Source of the DNA: Clostridiaceae bacterium
GTDB lineage: Bacteria > Bacillota > Clostridia > Saccharofermentanales > Fastidiosipilaceae
Direction: 5' to 3'
Assembly: GCA_012800515.1 (NCBI GenBank)
Contig: JAAZJE010000064.1
Coordinates: forward strand, 1-5,100
DNA length: 5,100 nucleotides
Below, one piece after another: positions 1 through 5,043 of the stretch. The stretch's first letter is position 1. Every line of letters starts with the position of its first letter. Under the pieces are notes generated by a model, which worked only from the letters and a program-made list of their open reading frames with translations, did not search any database and was not told where the DNA came from. A program made the position numbers and the translations under genes.

Positions 1-2
1 CC

Positions 3-1103
3 CACCGCTTCGCCATGACCGGCACACCCGTCGAGAACAACCTCATCGAACTTTGGTCGATATTCAACTTCATCATGCCCGGCTACCTGGGCAACGAGCA
101 GAACTTCCGCCGCAACTTCGTTCAGGAAATCGGCCTTCCCGCCGAAGCCGGCAATTTGTCTGCCGAAGCTGATAATTCGCCTGCCGAAGCCGGCATTTCC
201 GCGACTAATGCATCGGAAAAGGTCAACGCCTCCTCAGCCAAAACCAACGGTACCTTCGCCAATGGCAACGGCACTCCCGTTTTCACGAGCCCCCGACTTG
301 AATTATTGCGTCGCCTGACCGCGCCTTTTATATTGCGCCGCCTCAAAAGTGAAGTTCTCACCGAATTGCCCGACAAAGTCGAGTCCGTTGTCGGTTGCGG
401 CATGACCGAGGAGCAGCGCGCCGTCTACTATGCCGAGCTCGCCAAGGCACGTCTCGAAGTCAACAGTTGGCACCCCGCCGACAAAGCCGAGGAGAACCGC
501 CGTCGCATCATGATTCTCTCGCTGTTGACGCGACTCCGCCAAATCTGCTGTCACCCGTCACTCTATTTGGAAAACTACGACGGCGGCAGCGGCAAGCTCG
601 ACATGGCACTGACCCTGATTGAAGAATCGATTGAGGGTGGAGATCGCATTCTGTTGTTTTCGCAATATACGTCAATGCTGGCAATTTTGCGCCGTCACCT
701 GAATGAGCGCGGCTATACATATTTCTATATCGACGGTAAAACGCCGACCGCCGAGCGTCTGGAGCTGACCGAAGCATTCAATCGTGGCGAGCGTGATCTC
801 TTCCTGATTTCGTTGCGGGCCGGCGGCACCGGACTGAACCTGACCGGAGCCAACACTGTCATACATTACGATCCGTGGTGGAATCCCGCCGTCACCAACC
901 AGGCCACCGACCGTGCCCACCGCATCGGTCAGGATAAAGAAGTCAATACCCTGCACTTGATCACTGCCCACAGCATTGAAGAGCGGGTACGCCGCCTGCA
1001 GGAAGCCAAGCAGAGCCTCCTCGACGGAATCCTGGCGCCGCAGACCCAAACCGGACTCGCCGGCCTCTCCCTCGACGACCTCAAATCATTACTGGAGCCT
1101 TAG
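3..1103 (+). CDS. SWI2/SNF2-family DNA helicase/ATPase, C-terminal part (5' end outside window)
   Basis: This is the C-terminal 366 codons of a bacterial SNF2 (HepA-like) ATP-dependent DNA translocase. The frame is open to the window edge and reads HRFA before the MTGTPVENN block, so the ATG at 15 is internal and the Walker A and DEAH motifs lie upstream. Numbering from that Met: helicase motif III is TGTP (2-5); the family block FILRRLKSEVLTELPDK spans 105-121; motif IV is RILLFSQYTSML (211-222); motif V is SLRAGGTGLNLTGA (266-279), followed by HYDPWWNPA; motif VI is QATDRAHRIGQ (296-306) with its arginine finger. The end, LSLDDLKSLLEP, is a normal family C-terminus, so the 3' end is intact. 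Residues about 40-90 are an Ala/Asn/Ser/Glu-rich insert between the helicase lobes where relatives usually have a short linker; it contains a 7-residue tandem repeat. The protein probably remodels or translocates on DNA in the cytoplasm; its specific target cannot be told. It is convergent with apbE. Confidence 0.95.
   Translation, partial: HRFAMTGTPVENNLIELWSIFNFIMPGYLGNEQNFRRNFVQEIGLPAEAGNLSAEADNSPAEAGISATNASEKVNASSAKTNGTFANGNGTPVFTSPRLELLRRLTAPFILRRLKSEVLTELPDKVESVVGCGMTEEQRAVYYAELAKARLEVNSWHPADKAEENRRRIMILSLLTRLRQICCHPSLYLENYDGGSGKLDMALTLIEESIEGGDRILLFSQYTSMLAILRRHLNERGYTYFYIDGKTPTAERLELTEAFNRGERDLFLISLRAGGTGLNLTGANTVIHYDPWWNPAVTNQATDRAHRIGQDKEVNTLHLITAHSIEERVRRLQEAKQSLLDGILAPQTQTGLAGLSLDDLKSLLEP
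138..200 (+). repeat. In-frame 21-bp tandem repeat, 3 copies, inside the SNF2 gene
   Basis: Three consecutive 21-bp units encode PAEAGNL, SAEADNS and PAEAGIS. Each carries the DNA core GCCGAAGC followed by CGGCA or TGATA. The period is a multiple of three, so the reading frame is kept. The array is the front part of a low-complexity insert (about 132-284) that continues with Asn/Ser/Ala/Gly-rich sequence before the conserved FILRRLK block. The insert sits in a surface linker of the helicase, which probably explains why it is tolerated. Confidence 0.8.
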
Positions 1104-1151
1104 TTTTTGCGCGTTACCTCAGCCGCGACCTTGCTACACCACGCATGAGAC

Positions 1152-1186
1152 CTAGTTGCGCCTTGTTCGCGCACTAGTCGCATTTT
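1152..1186 (+). terminator. Hairpin after the SNF2 gene, possible intrinsic terminator
   Basis: The left arm CTAGTTGCGC (1152-1161) pairs with GCGCACTAG (1169-1177) as a 9-bp stem with one bulged T and a 7-base loop. A short T run (1183-1186) follows. It lies about 50 bases after the SNF2 stop codon, a sensible place for a terminator. The T tract is short and not directly against the stem, so efficiency is doubtful. The right arm overlaps the first copy of the spacer repeat core, so the hairpin could instead belong to the repeat element. Confidence 0.35.
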
Positions 1187-1529
1187 CGCCGGCAACCCCG
1201 CCGCAAACACAATTGCTTCGCACACGCAATTTTGCCTAGCACCCTGTCACGCCGCGCCTGTGCATTAGTTGCAGCTCTGCCGGCGAATGCGCCGCAAGCG
1301 CAACCGATCCATTCGCGTGCAATACTTGCAGCTTCGCCGGCGGACACGCTACGAATGTAACAACAACACACCCCGGCACTACTTGCAATTTCGCCGACGA
1401 ACGCGCCACAAGCGCAAATACGTTGCAACCGCGCCTCGTCTGCGCACAAGTTGCAATTTCGCCAACAACCCCGCCACAAGCGCAACAGCTTCGTAGGCGC
1501 GGCCGCACCGTAGCTACAACTTTGCCGCG
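1176..1529. repeat. Degenerate interspersed repeat array with an 18-bp core, six copies
   Basis: The 462-base spacer between the SNF2 gene and apbE contains no supportable gene. Its dominant content is a repeated core close to AGTTGCAATTTCGCCGRC, with copies starting at 1176, 1267, 1324, 1381, 1449 and 1512. A shorter, poorer copy lies near 1224. Spacings are 91, 57, 57, 68 and 63 bases. Copies at 1267, 1381 and 1449 are followed by a second conserved block, GCCRCAAGCGCAA, about 8 bases after the core; other copies keep only parts of it. Several cores contain the palindrome GCCGGC. Units are diverged and unevenly spaced, unlike CRISPR. The last 35 bases (1530-1565) are AT-rich with a TTTTTAAAAA palindrome and no GC-rich terminator stem for apbE. 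Confidence 0.75.
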
Positions 1530-1565
1530 ATTACTTTTTAAAAAAACTTAATAACGAATAACTAC

Positions 1566-2864
1566 CTACTTAAAACTCCAGCCCGAGCTCAGCCGTAGAC
1601 TGCGATCGCTCAGCAACCAAACGACCTCGATGCCTTGCAGCGACTCGATCAGATCCATCCCCGTCTCGAGGTCGAGGCAGAACAGGCCGGTCGTCAGCGC
1701 GTCGGCGAGACCCGAATCCGACGAATAAACCGTTATGGAAAGATATCCCTGGGCGGGTTGTAGGGTCTGCGGATCAATAATATGATGGTAGAAACGTCCA
1801 TCCGCCTTGAAGCAACGCTCATTCACGCCACTGGTCACGGCGGCGTGATCAATCAGTGGCAAAACCGCCAGATATTTATCGTCCATGGAGGATTTTCCGG
1901 CACTGGCAACCTTGTCGGCGGCACGAGCCGGCTCGAGCGTCCCCGCCGCGATCAGTGGATTCTTGATCGCGACCTGCCAGGGCCGACCGTTATCGTGTCG
2001 ATAGCCGATCGACCGCACGTTCCCGCCGGCGTTGATCAGCATGGAAGTGACACCGCGAGCTTCGGCACGGCGCGCGACCAACTCAACGGCATAGCCCTTG
2101 GCCAGAGCACCGACATCGAGCCGCATCGCGGGATCCAACAGCTGAACCGTCGTGAGATCCGCACCCAGCCGAATTTTGCCGGGGTCGATATGTTGCGCCG
2201 CTTCCCGCAATTCCGCCGCAGTCGGCAGAAGATCCGGCGAAACCGTGGCGGGCTCCGGATGCGCCGGCCCGGCCGCCGCAAGAGCGACGCGCCACATTTC
2301 AGTCACCGTACCGATCGCAATATTCATCCCGCCCCGCGTCAGTTCATAGTACTCCTTACCCTTCTGCAACAGCTTCCCGAGCTCCGGATCAATCCGCACC
2401 TCGGCACCGCCGCTTTCGTTAATCGTGCGAATATTATTCATCCCGGGGTAAGTATTAAAAGCATCGAAAAGTTGGTGAAAATACTGAAAATCTTCATGAA
2501 TCTTCGCCGCTTCGGCAGAAAATGCAGCTTCGTCGGCGGCCAAGCCGATTACAGTAATCGCCACATCGAAGAGATTGGGATAAACCACGGAATAGCGCTT
2601 TAAATCGGCAGACGGCTCCACTTTTTGGTCGATATCAACGCCGAGCACATCGCCGGTCAATTTTCCGGCAATATCCGGACTCAAAAGCATCTCTCTAACC
2701 TTAGACACGGCCGGTCCGCTCGGCTCGGTCTCGGTCGGCGGCGACTTCGGTGCGCAGGCGGACAAAACGCTCATGCTCAGCAGGCTCAGCACAATAACAA
2801 TAATCGTTACCAAGCCGGCGGTTCGCCTTCGAGCATCTGTTCTTCCTTTTACCTTTGTTTTCAT
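1566..2864 (-). CDS. apbE: FAD:protein FMN transferase, lipoprotein (ApbE family)
   Basis: This 432-residue ApbE/Ftp-type enzyme transfers FMN from FAD to a threonine of target flavoproteins such as Rnf/Nqr subunits or FMN-binding-domain proteins, using Mg2+. A basic start and hydrophobic helix (about 17-34) end in the lipobox LSAC, with Cys37 as the predicted lipidated residue, so the enzyme is anchored outside the cytoplasmic membrane. A linker of about 50 residues precedes the catalytic domain (about 90-432). Family motifs in order: GGMNIAIGTVTEMW (178-191), LDVGALAKGYAVE (249-261), INAGGN (277-282), VTSGVNERCF (343-352), HHIIDPQT (360-367) and ADALTT (387-392); by family knowledge Asp388 and Thr392 are metal ligands. 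The protein is longer than the usual 330-350 residues because of the linker and an Ala-rich loop near 305-325. The ATG is supported by GGAAAGGTG seven bases upstream. No substrate flavoprotein gene is visible nearby. Confidence 0.93.
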   Translation of the reverse strand: MKTKVKGRTDARRRTAGLVTIIVIVLSLLSMSVLSACAPKSPPTETEPSGPAVSKVREMLLSPDIAGKLTGDVLGVDIDQKVEPSADLKRYSVVYPNLFDVAITVIGLAADEAAFSAEAAKIHEDFQYFHQLFDAFNTYPGMNNIRTINESGGAEVRIDPELGKLLQKGKEYYELTRGGMNIAIGTVTEMWRVALAAAGPAHPEPATVSPDLLPTAAELREAAQHIDPGKIRLGADLTTVQLLDPAMRLDVGALAKGYAVELVARRAEARGVTSMLINAGGNVRSIGYRHDNGRPWQVAIKNPLIAAGTLEPARAADKVASAGKSSMDDKYLAVLPLIDHAAVTSGVNERCFKADGRFYHHIIDPQTLQPAQGYLSITVYSSDSGLADALTTGLFCLDLETGMDLIESLQGIEVVWLLSDRSLRLSSGWSFK

Positions 2865-2910
2865 TTCGCCGCACCTTTCCGCAAAAACGCAGATATTTCA
2901 CTTTTGTGTA

Positions 2911-2939
2911 ATTATCGAGCTTATTTCTTCCGAATTCAA
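2911..2939 (-). promoter_or_regulatory. sigma70-type promoter of apbE
   Basis: On the minus strand the -35 box TTGAAT (2939-2934) and the -10 box GATAAT (2916-2911) are separated by exactly 17 bases, matching consensus at 4 of 6 and 5 of 6 positions. Transcription would start near 2904 and give a leader of about 40 bases before the apbE ATG, with the ribosome site inside it. The -35 box coincides with the apbE-proximal edge of the 28-bp repeat array. This promoter suggests apbE is transcribed independently of azlCD. Confidence 0.6.
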
Positions 2940-3017
2940 GCGGGCGTGCACAATCGCCACGATTTAAGCGTGCGCGCACAAGTGCCGCAATTCAAGCGGC
3001 GCGCAACCGACGCCACC
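2934..3017. repeat. 28-bp tandem repeat, three diverged copies
   Basis: Units start at 2934, 2962 and 2990, exactly 28 bases apart. All begin ATTYAAGCG, followed by a GC-rich stretch rich in GCGC and GCAC steps (GGGCGTGCACAA, TGCGCGCACAA, GCGCGCAACC). Copies are diverged, so the array is older than the perfect 10-bp array beside it. It lies between azlD and apbE in non-coding DNA, and its first unit supplies the apbE -35 box. Confidence 0.75.
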
Positions 3018-3031
3018 CGCGTCTCGCGTAG

Positions 3032-3087
3032 CCTTGCGCACCCTTGCGCACCCTTGCGCACCCTTGCGCACCCTTGCGCACCCTTGC
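3032..3087. repeat. Perfect 10-bp tandem repeat, 5.6 copies
   Basis: CCTTGCGCAC is repeated without any mismatch from 3032 to 3087. The period is not a multiple of three, which argues against coding use, and it is close to one DNA helical turn. Perfect identity implies recent expansion or correction by slippage. Each unit contains the palindrome TGCGCA. The array is sandwiched between the 28-bp and the 80-bp arrays. Confidence 0.95.
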
Positions 3088-3090
3088 AAG

Positions 3091-3299
3091 CCACAGTTGC
3101 TCCTTCGCCGCCGCCCGCGGCATTTCTTCAACTGTTGCAAATCGCACGCGAGCTTCAGTGGCTTCACGCACCACAGTCGCTTCTTCGCCGCCACCCGCGG
3201 CATTTCTTCAACTACTGCCAATCACACGCGAAACTTCAGCGACTTCACGCACCCTAGCCGCTCCTTCGCCGCCACTCACGGCATTTCTTCAACTACTGC
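3091..3299. repeat. 80-bp tandem repeat, about 2.6 copies, each with a small hairpin
   Basis: Units start at 3091, 3171 and 3252 (80 and 81 bases apart); the third is cut off near 3299. Each begins with a core like AGTTGCTCCTTCGCCGCC (from 3095, 3175 and 3256), related to the cores in the spacer after the SNF2 gene. Next comes GGCATTTCTTCAACT, and the two full units end in GCTTCAGTGGCTTCACGCA or a variant. Units 1 and 2 contain GCCGC-(5)-GCGGC, an inverted repeat whose stem is conserved while the loop varies (CGCCC, CACCC); unit 3 keeps a 4-bp version. No gene is supportable between azlD and apbE, because the open frames across this array simply translate the repeats. Confidence 0.85.
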
Positions 3300-3320
3300 T
3301 ACTGCGCAATTAGTTGTAAA

Positions 3321-3638
3321 TTAAGCACCGAAAATTTTGCTGATAAATTCCACCAGCCAGACCGTTGCGGCGGCCGCCAGGGCGGAAACGTAGAGCGAAC
3401 ACTTGCGCCAGGCCAGAATGACCGCAACCACACAACCGAGCGCGGCGGCATACCAAAGGTCCGTAGCGAAAAACACCGCCGGGATCGTCAGACTCGTCAG
3501 TACGACGTACGGCATGTAATGCAAAAAAGAACGGAGCCAGCGGCTCTGAATCTTGCGACGGAAAAGCAACAATGGCAGAGCACGCGGCAAATAAGTAACT
3601 AAACCCATAATTAACAGAGATGCTACCAAATAACTCAT
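3321..3638 (-). CDS. azlD: AzlD-family branched-chain amino-acid transport subunit
   Basis: This 105-residue hydrophobic protein has the size and layout of the AzlD family, the small partner of AzlC in exporting branched-chain amino acids and analogues (known from Bacillus subtilis azaleucine resistance). Four membrane segments are visible at about 4-24, 42-57, 61-77 and 81-98. The first contains the family-typical TYLPRALPLLLF (15-26). The start is firm: its ATG overlaps the azlC stop as ATGA, and a perfect GGAGGTG lies five bases upstream, inside the azlC end. Translation is therefore probably coupled to azlC and the two subunits made together. The stop lies about 20 bases before the 80-bp repeat array; no clear terminator follows. 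Confidence 0.9.
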   Translation of the reverse strand: MSYLVASLLIMGLVTYLPRALPLLLFRRKIQSRWLRSFLHYMPYVVLTSLTIPAVFFATDLWYAAALGCVVAVILAWRKCSLYVSALAAAATVWLVEFISKIFGA

Positions 3639-4741
3639 TTGCGCACCTCCGCCAAACCGTCGGCTGTGTTTGCGACGCCATCAGAACCACTCTCTGCAGA
3701 ACCTGCAGCTTTGCCAGCAACGTTATCGTCACCAGCGCCACCATCCACACCCACATCACTATCCGCACCGTCACCGGTGCCGGCTTCGTCCATATCAACC
3801 GGAAACAGCGTCGCTCCGATTGCGCTCACCGCAACACCAACGATGATAATCCGCCAGCCGAGGTCGAGTTCGCGCGTGCCGGGCAAAAAAGCAAGTAATA
3901 CACCGAACAACGCCGCAAGCGCGACGATAATTTGCAACGGGCGCGAGGACTTGGTCGGCGGCACAACGATGGCGATGAACATAGCGTAGAGCGCGATACC
4001 GAACGCGCTTTGGATTGAAGCGGGCAGGACTTGGCCGAGAAGCGCGCCGAGCAGAGTGCCGCTCGTCCAGCCAAGAATCGGCAGGGGCATTAGCCCGGCA
4101 TAGTACGCAAAAGTGAGCGGTCTTTCGAGCAGGCCGAGCGCGAAGATTTCGTCCGTCACGCCCCAGGCCAGGAACAGGCGCTGCCCGATGCCGACACGCG
4201 GGTCGAGCCGCTGCGTCAACGCGAACGACATCAGCAGGTAGCGCAAATTCACAACTAAAACAGCCAGCCCCATCTCGAACAAGCTGCCCAAACGCCCAAA
4301 AATCTCCACACCGACGAACTGCCCGGTGGACGATAAATTCGTCAACGAAAGCAGTGCCGCTGCCAAAGGTGGCAGTCCGTTCTTCGTGCAAAAAATCCCA
4401 AAAGTAAAGGCCACGGCGAAATAGCCCAAGGCAACCGGGATGCTGCGGCGCAACCCGAGCCGAAACTCGCGACGTCGCTCAGCGGGGGCAGAGCTGCCTC
4501 CTTGGCGTCCTCCGGCAGCTGAACCATCCGCTTGGCGCCCACCGGAGGTAGAGCAATCCTCATTCTGTCCGCCGGACACAGAACCGTTTCCTTGACATTC
4601 ACATTCGGCCAAGCCGTCCCCTTGGCGTTCACCGGCGGCAATATTGCCCGCGACGTTTTTACTCGCACTATTGATCATGCCGGATAATATACCAAAACTC
4701 AACGCAAACGACCAGAAAGATTCCGGTGCAAAATTAACCAC
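3635..4741 (-). CDS. azlC: AzlC-family branched-chain amino-acid export permease with low-complexity tails
   Basis: This is the large membrane subunit of an AzlCD exporter. With the GTG start chosen here the protein has 368 residues, against roughly 230-250 for the family. The AzlC core covers about 95-315, starting at RRSIPVALGYFAVAFTFGIF. It contains SSTGQFVGV (137-145), NLRYLLMSFAL (165-175) and WGVTDEIFAL (193-202), which match family blocks, plus several hydrophobic helices. Residues 37-86 are five 10-residue repeats (consensus about GGRQGDGSAS). The last 50 or so residues form an acidic Gly/Asp/Ala tail after the final helix. Neither tail is known in the family. The GTG at 4741 was chosen because AAGGAAAGG lies six bases upstream; an in-frame TTG at 4759 has no such site. 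An ATG at 4678 would still include the repeats. The stop overlaps azlD. Confidence 0.88.
   Translation of the reverse strand: MVNFAPESFWSFALSFGILSGMINSASKNVAGNIAAGERQGDGLAECECQGNGSVSGGQNEDCSTSGGRQADGSAAGGRQGGSSAPAERRREFRLGLRRSIPVALGYFAVAFTFGIFCTKNGLPPLAAALLSLTNLSSTGQFVGVEIFGRLGSLFEMGLAVLVVNLRYLLMSFALTQRLDPRVGIGQRLFLAWGVTDEIFALGLLERPLTFAYYAGLMPLPILGWTSGTLLGALLGQVLPASIQSAFGIALYAMFIAIVVPPTKSSRPLQIIVALAALFGVLLAFLPGTRELDLGWRIIIVGVAVSAIGATLFPVDMDEAGTGDGADSDVGVDGGAGDDNVAGKAAGSAESGSDGVANTADGLAEVRK
3644..3650 (-). promoter_or_regulatory. Ribosome binding site of azlD inside the azlC end
   Basis: GGAGGTG lies five bases before the azlD ATG and within the last codons of azlC, encoding part of its AEVRK end. 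Together with the ATGA stop/start overlap it fixes the azlD start and indicates coupled translation. Confidence 0.85.
4484..4633 (-). repeat. In-frame 30-bp tandem repeat, five copies, in the azlC 5' part
   Basis: Five contiguous 30-bp units encode GERQGDGLAE, CECQGNGSVS, GGQNEDCSTS, GGRQADGSAA and GGRQGGSSAP. The units differ at many bases, yet length is exactly 30 in each, so the frame has been preserved through divergence. The stretch lies between the putative start region and the first membrane helix and would be a flexible, polar, probably disordered N-terminal tail. A 12-bp perfect palindrome, GGCAATATTGCC (4637-4648), borders the array on its start-proximal side. Confidence 0.85.
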
Positions 4742-4747
4742 AAAAAA

Positions 4748-4756
4748 CCTTTCCTT
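4748..4756 (-). promoter_or_regulatory. Ribosome binding site deciding the azlC GTG start
   Basis: AAGGAAAGG is followed by six T residues and then GTG at 4741-4739. It overlaps the beginning of the longer TTG-initiated frame (TTG at 4759), which makes that longer start unlikely. Confidence 0.55.
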
Positions 4757-4999
4757 CAAACTGTTCTGTTACAAAAATCGTTGCCGTGCCAAGGTCGGCG
4801 GCAAATCGACAACTTTTACAAACGAAGGGTACAAAGAAGCTCAAACCAACGAACCCGCGTTTCAAAAACTGCTGCTGTGCAACAGGTCGCGGCAATTCCG
4901 CAATTTGTACGATGGAGAAGCATAAAGGAAGCGCTACGCGAAAAAGGAACGCGCATAGAGAAGAAAAAACTCGCAAAATCTGCAAAAAAATAAAAAGTA
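4757..4999. other. Spacer upstream of azlC with no supportable gene
   Basis: About 240 bases, increasingly A-rich on the plus strand toward the right. Open frames on both strands are short, lack ribosome sites, and encode either very basic or compositionally hydrophobic peptides with no recognisable motif. A loose pair of similar stretches, CAAGGTCGGCGGCAAATCG near 4789 and CAGGTCGCGGCAATTCCG near 4883, resembles the repeat material elsewhere. The azlC promoter must lie here, but I see no minus-strand -35/-10 pair good enough to annotate. Confidence 0.5.
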
Positions 5000-5014
5000 G
5001 TGACAAATGGTCAC
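5000..5014. promoter_or_regulatory. 15-bp palindrome GTGAC-N5-GTCAC, possible operator
   Basis: Perfect 5-bp arms flank AAATG in an AT-rich spacer. Read more widely it is AGTGA-N7-TCACA, which resembles CRP/FNR-superfamily sites but with seven rather than six central bases. It abuts the -35 element of a possible rightward promoter and lies about 260 bases upstream of the azlC start, so it could serve either side. Confidence 0.35.
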
Positions 5015-5043
5015 ATTACAAAAAGAATATTTCCGAGTAAAAT
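5015..5043 (+). promoter_or_regulatory. Possible rightward sigma70-type promoter
   Basis: ATTACA (5015-5020, 4 of 6 consensus) and TAAAAT (5038-5043, 5 of 6) are 17 bases apart on the plus strand. Transcription would start near 5050 and run out of the window; no start codon with a ribosome site is visible in the remaining bases. AT-rich spacer sequence yields such matches by chance, so this is tentative. Confidence 0.3.

Noticed and set aside
1174..1508. Cys-rich minus-strand reading frames in the spacer after the SNF2 gene
   Set aside because: Several overlapping frames are open on both strands because the DNA is GC-rich and stop-poor; they merely translate the degenerate repeats and lack ribosome sites.
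1782..2603. Plus-strand open frame of 273 codons antisense to apbE
   Set aside because: The minus strand carries clear ApbE motifs across the same stretch; the plus frame has no recognisable motif and no ribosome site.
2625..3257. Plus-strand open frame running through the tandem arrays
   Set aside because: It is half antisense to the apbE start and half a translation of the 28-, 10- and 80-bp repeats, whose periods change frame from unit to unit.
1176..3310. CRISPR arrays
   Set aside because: Repeats are diverged, spaced unevenly or strictly tandem without unique spacers, and no cas gene is present.
2934..3310. Insertion sequence between azlD and apbE
   Set aside because: There is no transposase frame, no terminal inverted repeat pair and no target duplication; tandem arrays explain the sequence.
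3620..3989. Plus-strand frames antisense to the azlC 3' end
   Set aside because: They are shadows of the low-complexity azlC tail, which has a well-supported reading on the minus strand.
4734..5006. Minus-strand hydrophobic open frame upstream of azlC
   Set aside because: It needs a TTG start without a ribosome site, and its hydrophobicity follows from T-rich DNA; no family features.
4786..5040. Plus-strand basic small open frame
   Set aside because: Lys-rich composition reflects A-rich DNA, with no ribosome site or motif.
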